DNA from: Acidobacteriaceae bacterium
GTDB lineage: Bacteria; Acidobacteriota; Terriglobia; Terriglobales; Acidobacteriaceae
NCBI GenBank assembly: GCA_003164635.1
Contig: PLTV01000097.1
Span: 13,359 to 48,803, forward strand
Reading direction: 5' to 3'
DNA: 35,445 nt
A program made the translations under genes and the position numbers. Positions 18,601 through 26,488 of this stretch are shown here, in pieces (the first letter of the stretch is position 1; each line of letters begins with the position of its first letter). The notes beneath the pieces were generated by a model. The model was not told the origin of the DNA, ran no database searches, and was given only the letters and a program-made list of their open reading frames with translations.

Positions 18601-18894
18601 ATGCGTGGGCCCGCAGGACCGCCGACGCTGGGAACCGTGCGCATGGTTCTGGCGCGGCTGGAGCACTCGATAGAGAGTGCAGACGCGGCGCCCACCGCAG
18701 CGCAGGACGAAGCTTACACGACCACTGCGAAGCCGCTCCCTGGCCTTTTGGAGCAATGGAAGCAGCTCAAGCAGACCGATTTGAAGTCGCTAAACGACAC
18801 GCTCAGACGGGAACATCTGGCTGTGCTCACGCTCGATACACGCGAATTCGATCGCAACGCAGAAGATGAGCTGGAGATGGGCGACGAGGAGTAA
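15700..18894 (+). CDS. Large secreted Asp-box (BNR/VPS10-like) propeller protein, paralog 3
   Basis: A 1064-aa exported propeller protein. ATG 15700 is preceded by AAGGAG (15690-15695) and starts a clear signal peptide (ESFRRGLLVSIAVLGIVQLSRA, cut before QVDPKLF); the frame also has ATG 15679, which would only add Arg-rich residues. The mature protein begins IGPMRAGRTRALAG, a variant shared with paralog 4. I count 11 Asp-box or near Asp-box motifs (TDAGATW, TDGGDHW, HDGGKSW). GGQQDSGSA replaces the GAQQD seen in the others. The C-terminal beta domain (HHRFLWDLQYP) and a roughly 140-residue helical tail match paralogs 1 and 2. The gene lies between paralogs 2 and 4 in one operon, with a 109-base gap downstream. 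Confidence 0.8.
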   Translation: MESFRRGLLVSIAVLGIVQLSRAQVDPKLFSDMRWREIGPMRAGRTRALAGVPSEPATFYMGAVNGGVWKTTDAGATWHSTWGDEPSGSIGAMAVALSDPNVIYVASGEGLQRPDLSTGDGVYKSTDAGKTWTHLEGLRDGQQIGELAIDPHDANRAFVAVEGHPYGPNQERGLYRTIDGGKTFERVLFVNDRTGASDVQIDPQNAKIVFAGMWQRQEAPWENGSFIGAEGGLYRSTDGGDHWTKLTGNGLPDDILQVNLTISPTNSKRIYGAIAPLHGAVGIYRSDDGGDHWVNAPDNDTRPEERIGGGDCPVPMVDPKDPDTLYVASIVTMKSTDAGKTWTSLRGSPGGDDYQNVFVNPNNTKIIALASDQGVIISQNGGETWVEWYNQPTAQMYHATADNAFPYRVCGGQQDSGSACVPSRSDDGRITFHDWHPVGIEEYGYAAPDPLDPDIVYGGKVTRYDRRTGQIQSVEPKPLRSYRVLRTEPLQFSPVDPHKLYFATNTLWLTSDGGKNWKEVSPDLTRPTWDLPSSVEAYKDSPMAKATQRGVIYALGLSPLDGNRLWAGTDDGLIWTTADGGAHWNNVTPPELKPFWKVFNMDAGHFDVQTAYAAVNTLRLDDMRPHLFRTHDGGKSWTEIDNGIPAGAATSAIREDPKRKGLLYAGSETQAYVSFDDGDHWQSLRLNMPASSVRDLEVKDDDLIAATHGRGFLILDDVTPLRQLAAETAGVAAHLYTPQTALRIRNDMNPPTPWPADMATGENPPDGAIIDYFLGTGISGKVSLEIADDAGHTIARFNSDDPVPPLDPRYSVPEVWARPPRALSAAPGHHRFLWDLQYPQVPGMSTGPDADLATPHNTPSVSTAPWVLPGNYTVRLIANDKTLTQPLKVAMDPRVKTSQADLESQFKLAKSIYDEVLETTAALHEISVLREQLKDRASQPPVAHAEPSIESKLDAIAGSDRGGRGGFMRGPAGPPTLGTVRMVLARLEHSIESADAAPTAAQDEAYTTTAKPLPGLLEQWKQLKQTDLKSLNDTLRREHLAVLTLDTREFDRNAEDELEMGDEE

Positions 18895-19003
18895 GTGATC
18901 CGAAGGAGCAAGAAGATCATCGTGGGTCGGGTACAATTCGGTACAAGAGCAACCCGCTCGACCTGACCCAAGCACGAAAAGCTGAAAATCATGGGAGCCT
19001 TCC

Positions 19004-21865
19004 ATGGCCATTCGCGGCCGCTTCTCGGCCTGGTTGTTCGTCTTCATTGCATTGCGGGTTTCTGCCCAACAATATTCGCCTGACTTGCTCGGCGGCCTGC
19101 AGTGGCGCGACGTGGGCCCGATGCGCGCCGGGCGCAGTTATGCCGTGGCTGGAAACTCGGCCCAACCCGATACGTTTTATACCGGCTCGGTGGGAGGCGG
19201 CGTATGGAAGACCGAAAACGCGGGGCGCACATGGTTTTCCATTGGCGATGATGCGACGACGGGGATTCCGATTGGCTCGATTGGCGCCATAGCAGTCGCC
19301 CCCTCGGATCCGAACATCGTGTACGTGGGGACGGGCGAGCCGGACATCCGCAGCCAACATTCGTATGGCATTGGCCTCTTCAAATCGACCGACGCAGGCA
19401 AAACGTGGCATTCAATCGGGCTGGCCGAGACGCGCCAGATCGGCAAGATCGTTGTCGATTCCGCCGATCCCAATCGCGTCTACGTAGCGGCACTCGGCCA
19501 CGTCTACAAGGCAAACCCCGACCGCGGGGTTTATCGCTCAACCGACGGTGGCGCGCACTGGAAGAGAATTCTCTGGAACGCGAAAGACCCGGACGACGTG
19601 GGCGCGATCGACCTTGCGATCGACCCGCAGCATCCGCACACCCTCTATGCGTCGCTGTGGGCGACGCGCCGTCCGCCGTGGGCGGTGTACGCACCACCCA
19701 ATATGCCCGGTGGCGGCCTCTATAAGTCGACGGACGGTGGAGACACGTGGCATCCACTCACCGGCGGCCTCCCGACCGACGATTATGTTGGCAAGATCGG
19801 GATCGCAGTTGCACCAAGCAATACCAACCGGCTCTATGCAGTCGTGGATGATACAGGCAGAGCGGTCGCGCGTTCGTTACGCGGTGGCGGCGATGAGGCC
19901 AATGCACCCAAACCTTCGGGCGGAATTTATCGTTCTGACGATGGCGGCACTACGTGGACGCTGGTGAACAGCGAGCAGCGGCTCTGGGGCCGGGGATGGT
20001 ATTTTGGGCAGATCGCGGTCGACCCGGCCAATCCCGATCGCGCGTACGATATCAATACCGCGACGTACATGACGCTGGACGCCGGCAAGACGTGGGTTCC
20101 TGTGAAGGGCGCGCCGGGCGGCGACGACTATCACCAACTGTGGATCGATCCGCGCGACGGCAACCGCATGGCGCTCTCGAGCGACCAGGGGACGGTGATC
20201 TCCGTGGATGGCGCAAAGTCCTGGAGCACGTGGTACAACCAGCCCACCGCCGAGATCTATCACCTGGCGGCAAGCAAAGGCTATCCCTACCGGCTCTATG
20301 GTGCGCAGCAGGACTCGGGCGCGGTGAGCGTAGCCACGTGGTCGCGCATGGGCGTGCTGAGTTTTCGCGATTGGGAGCCGATCTGCGAAGCCGGTGAAAG
20401 CAGCACAGTCGTGCCCGATCCGGACAATGCGGCCCTGCTCTACGGCAACGGGGATCAGCGTTGCAACATGGCACTGAATGTTTCCGCGCCAGCCGGTGGT
20501 GAACTGCCCGCGCCCGATCCGAAGGATCCCAACCGGCGCACGTGGACGCTGCCACAGGTTTTCTCGCTTGCCGACGAAGCGCTCTACTACGCAAATCAGT
20601 TCGTCTTCCGCTCGCGGGATCGCGGCAAGACGTGGTTGAAGATCAGTCCCGATCTCACACGGCTGAATCCTCCGGTGCCTGCGACGCTCGATGCGGTAAC
20701 GGCCAAAGATATTGATGAGCCGATGACCGATCGCTTTGGCGTGGTGTACACGATCGGCCCTTCGCCGCTCGATGCCAAAACTGTCTGGGTGGGCACGGAC
20801 GATGGGCTGATCCACGTGACGCACGACGATGGCGCAACCTGGAACGATGTGACACCACCGGCTATGACGGCATGGAGCAAGGTCTCGCAGATCGAAGCCG
20901 GGCATTTCGACTCGGGAACCGCGTACGCTTCCGTCGATCGGCATCGCCTCGCCGATGACCATCCGTACATCTATCGCACGCACGATGGCGGAAAGAGCTG
21001 GCAGAATGTCGTTGCCGGAATTCCGGAAGGCGCGTTCGTGAACTCCGTGAAAGAAGACCCGCGGCAGAAGGGGCTGCTCTATGCGGCGACCGAGTTACGC
21101 GTCTATGTTTCGTTCGACGACGGCGACCATTGGCAGCCCTTGCAGCTCAACATGCCCGTTACATCGGTGCGCGACCTGGTTGTGCACGATGATGATCTTG
21201 CCATCGCTACGCACGGCCGAGGATTTTGGGTTCTCGACCAGATGGCTCCGCTGCGGCAACTGGCGGCGCACGGAAACGAGATTACTTCGGCGAGGGTTTT
21301 TCTTTTTGTTCCTGGGGAAACCTGGACAATGCAACAAGGCGGCCAGAACGGCACGCCACTGCCGCATGAAGAGCCGCAAGAGGAGAATCCTCCGCAGGGT
21401 GTGGTTGCGTACTACTGGCTCAAGTCGGTTCCGCAAGGCCCGGTAAAGATTGACCTCGTCGATGACGCGGGCAAGGTGGACGCCTGCCTGGCCAGCGATA
21501 CGCCCGTGAAGCCGGTGGATACAGAAGCGATCAACGTGCAGGCTGTTTGGATGGAGCCCACGCCGCCACCGCCGGCGGCGACTGGAATGCATCGCGCTGT
21601 GCTGAGCATGGTTGCGCAGCGCGGGTTCGGCCGCCGTCCGGCGACTCCAGCACCGGACGCCTGCCATCCTGCAGGAGCCGCGCCGGTGCAGACCGAGGCT
21701 GCGCCGACGCGCCCCGGGCGAGGATCGCAAGGCCTGCAGCCGGGAAACTACACAATTCGGCTTACCGTGGATGGCCAGACGTTTACGCAACCTGTCACGA
21801 TCAAGCCTGACCCGCGACATCTGCCCAATGCCGCAGGAGCACCGGATGATGATGATGATGAGTAA
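19004..21865 (+). CDS. Large secreted Asp-box (BNR/VPS10-like) propeller protein, paralog 4, short C-terminus
   Basis: A 953-aa exported propeller protein with signal peptide AIRGRFSAWLFVFIALRVSAQ and a GGGAG about seven bases before ATG 19004. It begins VGPMRAGRSYAVAG, like paralog 3, and keeps 11 Asp-box-like motifs and GAQQDSGAV. Its C-terminal part differs: the beta-domain motif is degenerate (MHRAVLSMVAQ), a Pro/Ala-rich insert follows, and the protein stops after KPDPRHLP with an acidic DDDDDE tail. The helical tail of about 100-150 residues present in paralogs 1-3 is absent. The tail is encoded by a GAT repeat that overlaps the start codons of the downstream receptor gene by 20 bases, so the two are likely translationally coupled. 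Confidence 0.8.
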   Translation: MAIRGRFSAWLFVFIALRVSAQQYSPDLLGGLQWRDVGPMRAGRSYAVAGNSAQPDTFYTGSVGGGVWKTENAGRTWFSIGDDATTGIPIGSIGAIAVAPSDPNIVYVGTGEPDIRSQHSYGIGLFKSTDAGKTWHSIGLAETRQIGKIVVDSADPNRVYVAALGHVYKANPDRGVYRSTDGGAHWKRILWNAKDPDDVGAIDLAIDPQHPHTLYASLWATRRPPWAVYAPPNMPGGGLYKSTDGGDTWHPLTGGLPTDDYVGKIGIAVAPSNTNRLYAVVDDTGRAVARSLRGGGDEANAPKPSGGIYRSDDGGTTWTLVNSEQRLWGRGWYFGQIAVDPANPDRAYDINTATYMTLDAGKTWVPVKGAPGGDDYHQLWIDPRDGNRMALSSDQGTVISVDGAKSWSTWYNQPTAEIYHLAASKGYPYRLYGAQQDSGAVSVATWSRMGVLSFRDWEPICEAGESSTVVPDPDNAALLYGNGDQRCNMALNVSAPAGGELPAPDPKDPNRRTWTLPQVFSLADEALYYANQFVFRSRDRGKTWLKISPDLTRLNPPVPATLDAVTAKDIDEPMTDRFGVVYTIGPSPLDAKTVWVGTDDGLIHVTHDDGATWNDVTPPAMTAWSKVSQIEAGHFDSGTAYASVDRHRLADDHPYIYRTHDGGKSWQNVVAGIPEGAFVNSVKEDPRQKGLLYAATELRVYVSFDDGDHWQPLQLNMPVTSVRDLVVHDDDLAIATHGRGFWVLDQMAPLRQLAAHGNEITSARVFLFVPGETWTMQQGGQNGTPLPHEEPQEENPPQGVVAYYWLKSVPQGPVKIDLVDDAGKVDACLASDTPVKPVDTEAINVQAVWMEPTPPPPAATGMHRAVLSMVAQRGFGRRPATPAPDACHPAGAAPVQTEAAPTRPGRGSQGLQPGNYTIRLTVDGQTFTQPVTIKPDPRHLPNAAGAPDDDDDE
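21845..21859 (+). repeat. GAT x5 microsatellite spanning a gene overlap
   Basis: Five consecutive GAT units. In the propeller frame they encode Asp-Asp-Asp-Asp-Asp before the final Glu and TAA at 21863-21865; in the receptor frame the same bases are five successive ATG start codons (21846, 21849, 21852, 21855, 21858). AGGAG at 21835-21839 precedes them. Gain or loss of a whole unit would keep both frames intact but change the acidic tail and the number and spacing of start codons. Confidence 0.85.
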
Positions 21866-24800
21866 TCTTGGAGGCAGCGGTCCGATTGGAGCACGGCGGA
21901 GCGCGGAAAGTTATGGCGCGAGAAGCGCAATGTCGTTGCTGCTGGCGATGATTTTTCTGGTCTTCGCGGGCGCGCTGGTTGCGCAAAACCCCAATGGGGC
22001 TCTGCGCGGCGTGATTCAAGATCAGACTCACGCGCGGATTGGGTCGGCGAGGATTTCGATTACGCTGGCGGATACATCGCTGGTGCGTCGTGCCATGTCG
22101 GATCACAGCGGAGAGTTCCGTATCGATGGTTTGACCTCAGGGAGCTGGTCCGTTGCAGTTTCCGCCAGCGGTTTTCAAGATGTATCGACCACCACGGTCA
22201 TCGCAATAAGCACGGTGCGCGATTTGACGGTGACCATGAAGCCGGGTGCGCAGGTGACGACAGTTGACGTGCAGTCCGGGGCAGGATCGATCACGTCGCA
22301 GCCGATTGACTTGAGCAGCAGCGTGCATCAGGCGATTGCAACAAACCGCGATCTCGAAGCGCTGCCGCTGCCAGCGCGCAGCTTCGCCAACGTTGCGTAT
22401 CTCGCGCCGGGAACCGAGCCGGTGGAACCATCGGACCCAACCAAGGCACGCATTACCGCTGTGTCAACGGGAGGAAGTTCGGGATTGAACAACGAACTAT
22501 CAGTCGATGGCGCAGATAATTCTGACGATTACATTGGCGGGTTCCTGCAGAACTTTTCGCCGGATGCAATTCAGGAATTTGCCGTAAGAACCTCGCAGGA
22601 AGACGCGGACACCGGAGGGACGACGGCGGGCTCCGTGGTGATCACCACAAGGAGCGGTTCTAATGAGTGGCATGGAGGTGCGGCCTTCTATGAGCGTGCC
22701 GCTGCTCTCAACGCGCGCTTTCCCATCGAGAATCCGGCGCCGAACCCGAAACAGTCGTTCTCACGACAAAACTATGTAGGAACACTGGGCGGCAGCATCG
22801 TGAAGAACAAGGTCTGGTTCTTCACGGCATTCGAAGGGATACACGAAGATGCCAGCATCGCCTACAGCCCTGCGAGTTCGACGCAATTTGATGCGCTGTC
22901 GACGCTGGCTTCGCAGGGATTGATCCCTGGCGCGAGTTCGATTCCCGTCCCGGCGAGTGTTCCGGTCCCATTTCGCGATTTCTTCGGATCAGAGCGGTTT
23001 GACTGGGCTCAATCGGCCCGATCGCAGTGGTTTGTGCGCGGCTCAGTGGATAGTTACACCACGCACAACGATCTTGTGCAACAAGGCACGCTGCCTTCAA
23101 CGGGTCTGCTGACTCACAACAACTATATGAGCCTCGCGATCGGCAATCAGTTTGCGATGAGCGGGTCTTTGCTGGGTAGATTTGTCTTTTCTGCGAGCGG
23201 GTTGCACTTGACGCAGACGCGGAACAGCGACCTTGGCTTTGCTCTGGCTTTTCCCTTCAGCTCGACATCGCTCACGGTTTCAGGCTTTGAAACCTTTGGG
23301 GACAATCAGTTTGCCACGCCGATAACTTTCTTCCCCTCGGAACGAAACCAGGAGAAATATCAGCTCCGCTACGATATGGACAAAACGCTCGGAACGCACG
23401 CCATCCGATTCGGAGCCAATCTGATTCATGAGCCGGTGCTGAGCGGAGCATTCCCTGGAAACACGGAAACGCTCTACACGTTCCCACAGAACCCGACGTA
23501 CTACCTGAGTGATCCGAGGCAATTCACCGCCGACATGCAGGCTGGCGCTTCGACTTCGGATCTGGGCGGCGGCTTCTCGCAAGACGTGCAGAGGGTGGCC
23601 TTCTACGCGCAGGACTCATGGCGCATCAGGCGTAACTTTACGTTGAACTACGGCCTGCGTTATTCGACGACCGATGGTCTGTTTGTTTCGTCGGGGCGCA
23701 GCCAGTTGCAGAATCCGGGATATGTAACACTTGCAGCGCTTCAGATTCCGCTCGTGAACGCGGCGCCGCACGACGATCATCGCCAGATTGCGCCAAGGCT
23801 GGGCATTGCGTGGTCACCAGGAAGCAGCGGAAGAACCGTGGTGCGCGCAGGAGTCGGACTGTACTTCAGCGACCTGGCGCAAAACGGCTGGGTCACCGCA
23901 TTTCAGGCTGTCAATATGGCGCCGGGCCCCTGCGTCGATCCTGTTGCGAATCCTGGAGGCGCAGAGAATTCCGGCTGCGTTTCCGGCGATGCGTCGGGAG
24001 GGTCAGCTAACCTAATCGCGCCGAGCTATAAAACTCCGTATGCCTTTCACGTCTCGGCGGGAGCGCAACATGCGTTCAGCGAGAACTGGTCGATCTCAGG
24101 GGATTTCGTTCACGAAGAAGGCAATCATGCCTATCGCGCTTACAGTTACACCGGGGGGACCAACCTCTTCACTCCTTTGGTTTCGCTCGGTGATCCTGAA
24201 CAGGCGAATGTCGTGCCCGATGTGAATGTCTTCCATTCCGACAATCGGTCCAGCTACAACGGGTTGCTCGTCCACTTGCAGGGGAACGTCGCGCGCCGCG
24301 TGAGTTTAATTGCGAATTACACCTTTTCGAAGGCGCAGACCTGGGGCTGCGTGCTCGGGGAGTTGTTCGACTACGTCAATGGAGTGTGCAATCCGCTGGA
24401 CCCGTTTGGGCCGGGGGATTATGGGCCATCGGGCGAAGACGTGCGCCAGCGCGCGGTATTCGCGGGCACATGGCACGCTCCGGGCAAGGTCGACTTGAGC
24501 ACTTTGACCCAAGCTGAATCAGCACGGCCGTTCACCATAACCACGGCAGACAACGCAGGCCGGATCTCCATCAATGGCGTTCCAAGCGTTCTCGACCAAT
24601 TCCGGGGAACGCCCTATATTCAAGCCGATCTCCGGGTGAGCCGGCCAACCTCGCTCGGCGACAAGTGGAACGTGATGCCTTTCATCGAGTTCTTCAATTT
24701 GTTCAATCGAAATAATCCGGGTGCGAACTATGTGACGAATATCGCGACGCTCCCGGTTCCGGCCGCAGAGGTGTCTGCGGGCAACGTCACCAGCATTTGC

Positions 24801-24947
24801 ACGAACACGGCATGCACTGCGACCACGCCCATCACAAGCCCGAACCAACTTCGACTGGCGGGCGGCGCACTCGGCGACTTCTTTGGGCCGGGCACCACCG
24901 TCGGGATTCCGTTTGCTGCGCAGCTAGGAATTCGTGTTACTTTCTGA
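21846..24947 (+). CDS. Oar-like TonB-dependent outer-membrane receptor
   Basis: A 1033-aa outer-membrane protein of the acidobacterial Oar/carboxypeptidase-regulatory-like group. A signal segment (SLLLAMIFLVFAGALVAQ, about residues 30-47) is followed by a CarboxypepD-regulatory-like beta domain (GALRGVIQDQTHARIGSARI, about 50-130). The plug follows (NNELSVDGADNSDDYIGGFLQ and DTGGTTAGSVVITTRSGSNEWHG, about 210-280), then a long beta-barrel ending in the terminal aromatic signature LGIRVTF. Start 21846 is chosen for the AGGAG six bases upstream; a later ATG at 21930 would begin right at the signal and is possible. Such receptors import large ligands or act in surface adhesion. Placement at the end of the propeller operon suggests those proteins process or capture what it imports, but this is inference. 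Confidence 0.88.
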   Translation: MMMMMSNLGGSGPIGARRSAESYGARSAMSLLLAMIFLVFAGALVAQNPNGALRGVIQDQTHARIGSARISITLADTSLVRRAMSDHSGEFRIDGLTSGSWSVAVSASGFQDVSTTTVIAISTVRDLTVTMKPGAQVTTVDVQSGAGSITSQPIDLSSSVHQAIATNRDLEALPLPARSFANVAYLAPGTEPVEPSDPTKARITAVSTGGSSGLNNELSVDGADNSDDYIGGFLQNFSPDAIQEFAVRTSQEDADTGGTTAGSVVITTRSGSNEWHGGAAFYERAAALNARFPIENPAPNPKQSFSRQNYVGTLGGSIVKNKVWFFTAFEGIHEDASIAYSPASSTQFDALSTLASQGLIPGASSIPVPASVPVPFRDFFGSERFDWAQSARSQWFVRGSVDSYTTHNDLVQQGTLPSTGLLTHNNYMSLAIGNQFAMSGSLLGRFVFSASGLHLTQTRNSDLGFALAFPFSSTSLTVSGFETFGDNQFATPITFFPSERNQEKYQLRYDMDKTLGTHAIRFGANLIHEPVLSGAFPGNTETLYTFPQNPTYYLSDPRQFTADMQAGASTSDLGGGFSQDVQRVAFYAQDSWRIRRNFTLNYGLRYSTTDGLFVSSGRSQLQNPGYVTLAALQIPLVNAAPHDDHRQIAPRLGIAWSPGSSGRTVVRAGVGLYFSDLAQNGWVTAFQAVNMAPGPCVDPVANPGGAENSGCVSGDASGGSANLIAPSYKTPYAFHVSAGAQHAFSENWSISGDFVHEEGNHAYRAYSYTGGTNLFTPLVSLGDPEQANVVPDVNVFHSDNRSSYNGLLVHLQGNVARRVSLIANYTFSKAQTWGCVLGELFDYVNGVCNPLDPFGPGDYGPSGEDVRQRAVFAGTWHAPGKVDLSTLTQAESARPFTITTADNAGRISINGVPSVLDQFRGTPYIQADLRVSRPTSLGDKWNVMPFIEFFNLFNRNNPGANYVTNIATLPVPAAEVSAGNVTSICTNTACTATTPITSPNQLRLAGGALGDFFGPGTTVGIPFAAQLGIRVTF

Positions 24948-25070
24948 GTTGATTGGATGCCTGTAATCGGGTCTTTCGCTTCACGATCTAGTTCTTGGTG
25001 ATCTGCCTCAGGAGAGGCTCGGGTGATCCGGTGAGAGCACCACCCGGCCTCTGGAATTCGCATCTTGTTC
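24948..25070. terminator. Possible bidirectional terminator hairpins between convergent genes
   Basis: The receptor and tectonin genes converge here. Two hairpins are readable: GCCTC/GAGGC with an AGGA loop (25005-25018), and CGGGTG/CACCCG (25020-25046) with an inner GGTG/CACC pairing. Neither is followed by a clear T run on either strand, so factor-independent termination is doubtful. Confidence 0.3.
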
Positions 25071-25949
25071 CTACGGTCGAACGAAAGTGAAGACCTGGTC
25101 GGCGGAGTTGACTCCAAAGACGCCGGCTCCGGATCCGGCGGCAATGTTCTTGAGAGAGCCAGTGACCTGGACAAATTCTTCGCGGCTGGGGTCGAAGCGG
25201 AAGATTTCGTTGGAAGTGTTGATAGCCCAGACGCCATCCCCGCCGGCTGCGACTTCCCCGACAGGCGCCGCTACAAGGTTGAACAAGCCGGTCTTCGAAT
25301 CGTAGCGAAAGACTTGACTGGAGCCGTTGATCCCCCACACGTCATTCACTCCAACCGAGATCGTCCCCAGGGTGCCCGAGACTTGTTGCCAGGACTCCGC
25401 GGCAAGGTTGAAGTGAAAGATTTGGCCGGCACTATTCAGCCCCCACACATCGCCGCCGCCGGTTGCGACGTGAGTCAGGAAGCCGCTGACTTGGACGAAC
25501 GCGTTCTCGCAGTAGTTGAACCTGAAGATTTCATCCCCGGAGTTGAGGCCCCAAACTTCATAGGGATGACAATCGTCCTGGTTGCCTATGCCGACGGCGA
25601 TTTGCGTGAGGATGCCCGGTATCTGAACGAACTCCTTTTTGCTGTAGTTGAACCTGTAAACGAAGTTTGCGTTGAATCCCCAGACCTCGTCATTCTGTGA
25701 GAGAGTGCCGCCGCCCACAGCTACGTTGGTGAGCGAGACCTTGGCTATTTTGTCAAATGCCTTCGAACTGGCCGAATATCGCCAGACATTGTCATCGGCA
25801 TCGATGCCAAAGACCTCGTTCCGGCCCGCGGAAACGCTGGTGAGGGAGCCTTTAACCTGCTTAAAATGCTGTGCTGACGCCGGGACGACGAGCGAAGTCC
25901 CGCAGACGAGAACCAGAAGTACGTTGGAACAAGCGGTTTTGCGCGACAT
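25071..25949 (-). CDS. Secreted tectonin-type beta-propeller protein (lectin-like)
   Basis: A 292-aa exported protein made almost entirely of seven repeats of about 36-44 residues, each built like FVQVxGxLxxIAVGxxDVWGxNxxxxIFRF. This is the tectonin/tachylectin pattern, and seven units would suit a closed propeller. Known relatives (for example fungal tectonin 2 and animal tectonins) bind glycans; a surface- or foe-binding lectin role is inferred. The start is ATG 25949 with AAGGAG six bases upstream, beginning the signal peptide SRKTACSNVLLVLVCGTSL..PASA; the frame runs on to 26018 but that part is the untranslated leader. The leader and signal peptide are nearly identical in DNA to those of the protease-like gene at 29856. 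Repeats 2 and 3 carry short insertions; repeat 3 contains Cys in its insert. Confidence 0.8.
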   Translation of the reverse strand: MSRKTACSNVLLVLVCGTSLVVPASAQHFKQVKGSLTSVSAGRNEVFGIDADDNVWRYSASSKAFDKIAKVSLTNVAVGGGTLSQNDEVWGFNANFVYRFNYSKKEFVQIPGILTQIAVGIGNQDDCHPYEVWGLNSGDEIFRFNYCENAFVQVSGFLTHVATGGGDVWGLNSAGQIFHFNLAAESWQQVSGTLGTISVGVNDVWGINGSSQVFRYDSKTGLFNLVAAPVGEVAAGGDGVWAINTSNEIFRFDPSREEFVQVTGSLKNIAAGSGAGVFGVNSADQVFTFVRP

Positions 25950-25994
25950 AAAAATCTCCTTGGTGAATTTCAAATACGTGGGAATAGCGGGTGC
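25865..25994 (-). repeat. Shared leader/signal-peptide module, copy A
   Basis: Read on the minus strand this starts GCACCCGCTATTCCC, continues through ACCAAGGAGAT and the ATG, and ends GTCAGCACAGCATT inside the signal peptide cleavage region. The same order and mostly the same bases occur at 29810-29941 on the plus strand. Similarity stops just after the signal peptide, where the two mature proteins differ completely. Confidence 0.85.
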
Positions 25995-26144
25995 GGAAGG
26001 AAAGAGCGTGTCGCTCATGGCTTCTTAGCCCAAAGGTGGCGGCCGGTGTGTAACGAATCGTGACTGGACTCGCGACGTTTCATGGCAGGTACGCCGCAAT
26101 CGAGCCTCTACTCAACAAAGCGCAAACCTGTGTCAGGAACTATC

Positions 26145-26285
26145 ATGAGCAAGAAAAAAAATCGAAAGATATTTGCAGTCCCCGAGCTGAAGCAACCGCC
26201 AGCACATGGAATCCAGTCATTCGTCAGGAACGACATTGGGGCCGCTGAAACGTTCGCGGTGCCGACCCTTCGGGCGCGATGTTGA
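26145..26285 (+). CDS. Possible 46-aa basic peptide, unrecognised
   Basis: A short open frame starting at ATG 26145, with AGGA about eight bases upstream, encodes a Lys-rich start (MSKKKNRKIF), then AVPELKQPPAHGIQSFVRND and a tail IGAAETFAVPTLRARC ending in a single Cys before TGA. It has no signal peptide or membrane segment. It is divergent from the tectonin gene (195 bases apart) and points toward the kinase remnant. I do not recognise a family. It could be a small regulatory protein, a precursor peptide with a leader and a short core, or chance. No modifying enzyme is nearby, which weakens the precursor idea. Confidence 0.3.
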   Translation: MSKKKNRKIFAVPELKQPPAHGIQSFVRNDIGAAETFAVPTLRARC

Positions 26286-26340
26286 CTCGACTCGCAAAAC
26301 CAGTCGCTCTTGCCATTGTGTTGCTATCGGCAAGGTGTAA

Positions 26341-26453
26341 GAGCGCCGAGCCAGCGACAGGGCCTATTCGTGGAACTCCTGGCGACGCACAGGGGCAACT
26401 TCTGGTGCTGACTGCAATGGGTCATCCAGGAGTTTCCAGCGTTCAGTTTCCAC
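26341..26453 (-). pseudogene. Decayed 5' fragment of a Ser/Thr kinase gene
   Basis: On the minus strand, GTG 26453 opens a frame reading METERWKLLDDPLQSAPEVA and continues PVRRQEFHE before a TAG at 26366-26364. This is plainly homologous to the first 29 residues of the kinase at 28777 (METERWKLVDDLLQSALELA..PERREEF). DNA similarity carries on past the stop to about 26341 (TCGGCGCTC), with small gaps. It lies 35 bases beyond the stop of the intact kinase and in the same orientation, so it looks like the residue of a tandem duplicate that was lost. Confidence 0.75.
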
Positions 26454-26488
26454 GATTCAGGCGTGCGGTGCCTCTGCGTGAGGATCAG

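Noticed and set aside
18895-19003. Possible riboswitch or attenuator in the gap before propeller paralog 4
   Set aside because: Some short inverted pieces (TGGGTC/GACCCA) and a GGTACA direct repeat are present, but no consistent fold or known riboswitch core could be built.
25065-25700. 211-aa repetitive frame opposite the tectonin gene
   Set aside because: Its periodicity simply reflects the tectonin repeats on the other strand, and it has no start signal.
26082-26144. Upstream extension of the 46-aa peptide frame
   Set aside because: The extension has no ribosome binding site and no recognisable features; the later ATG at 26145 has an AGGA in range.
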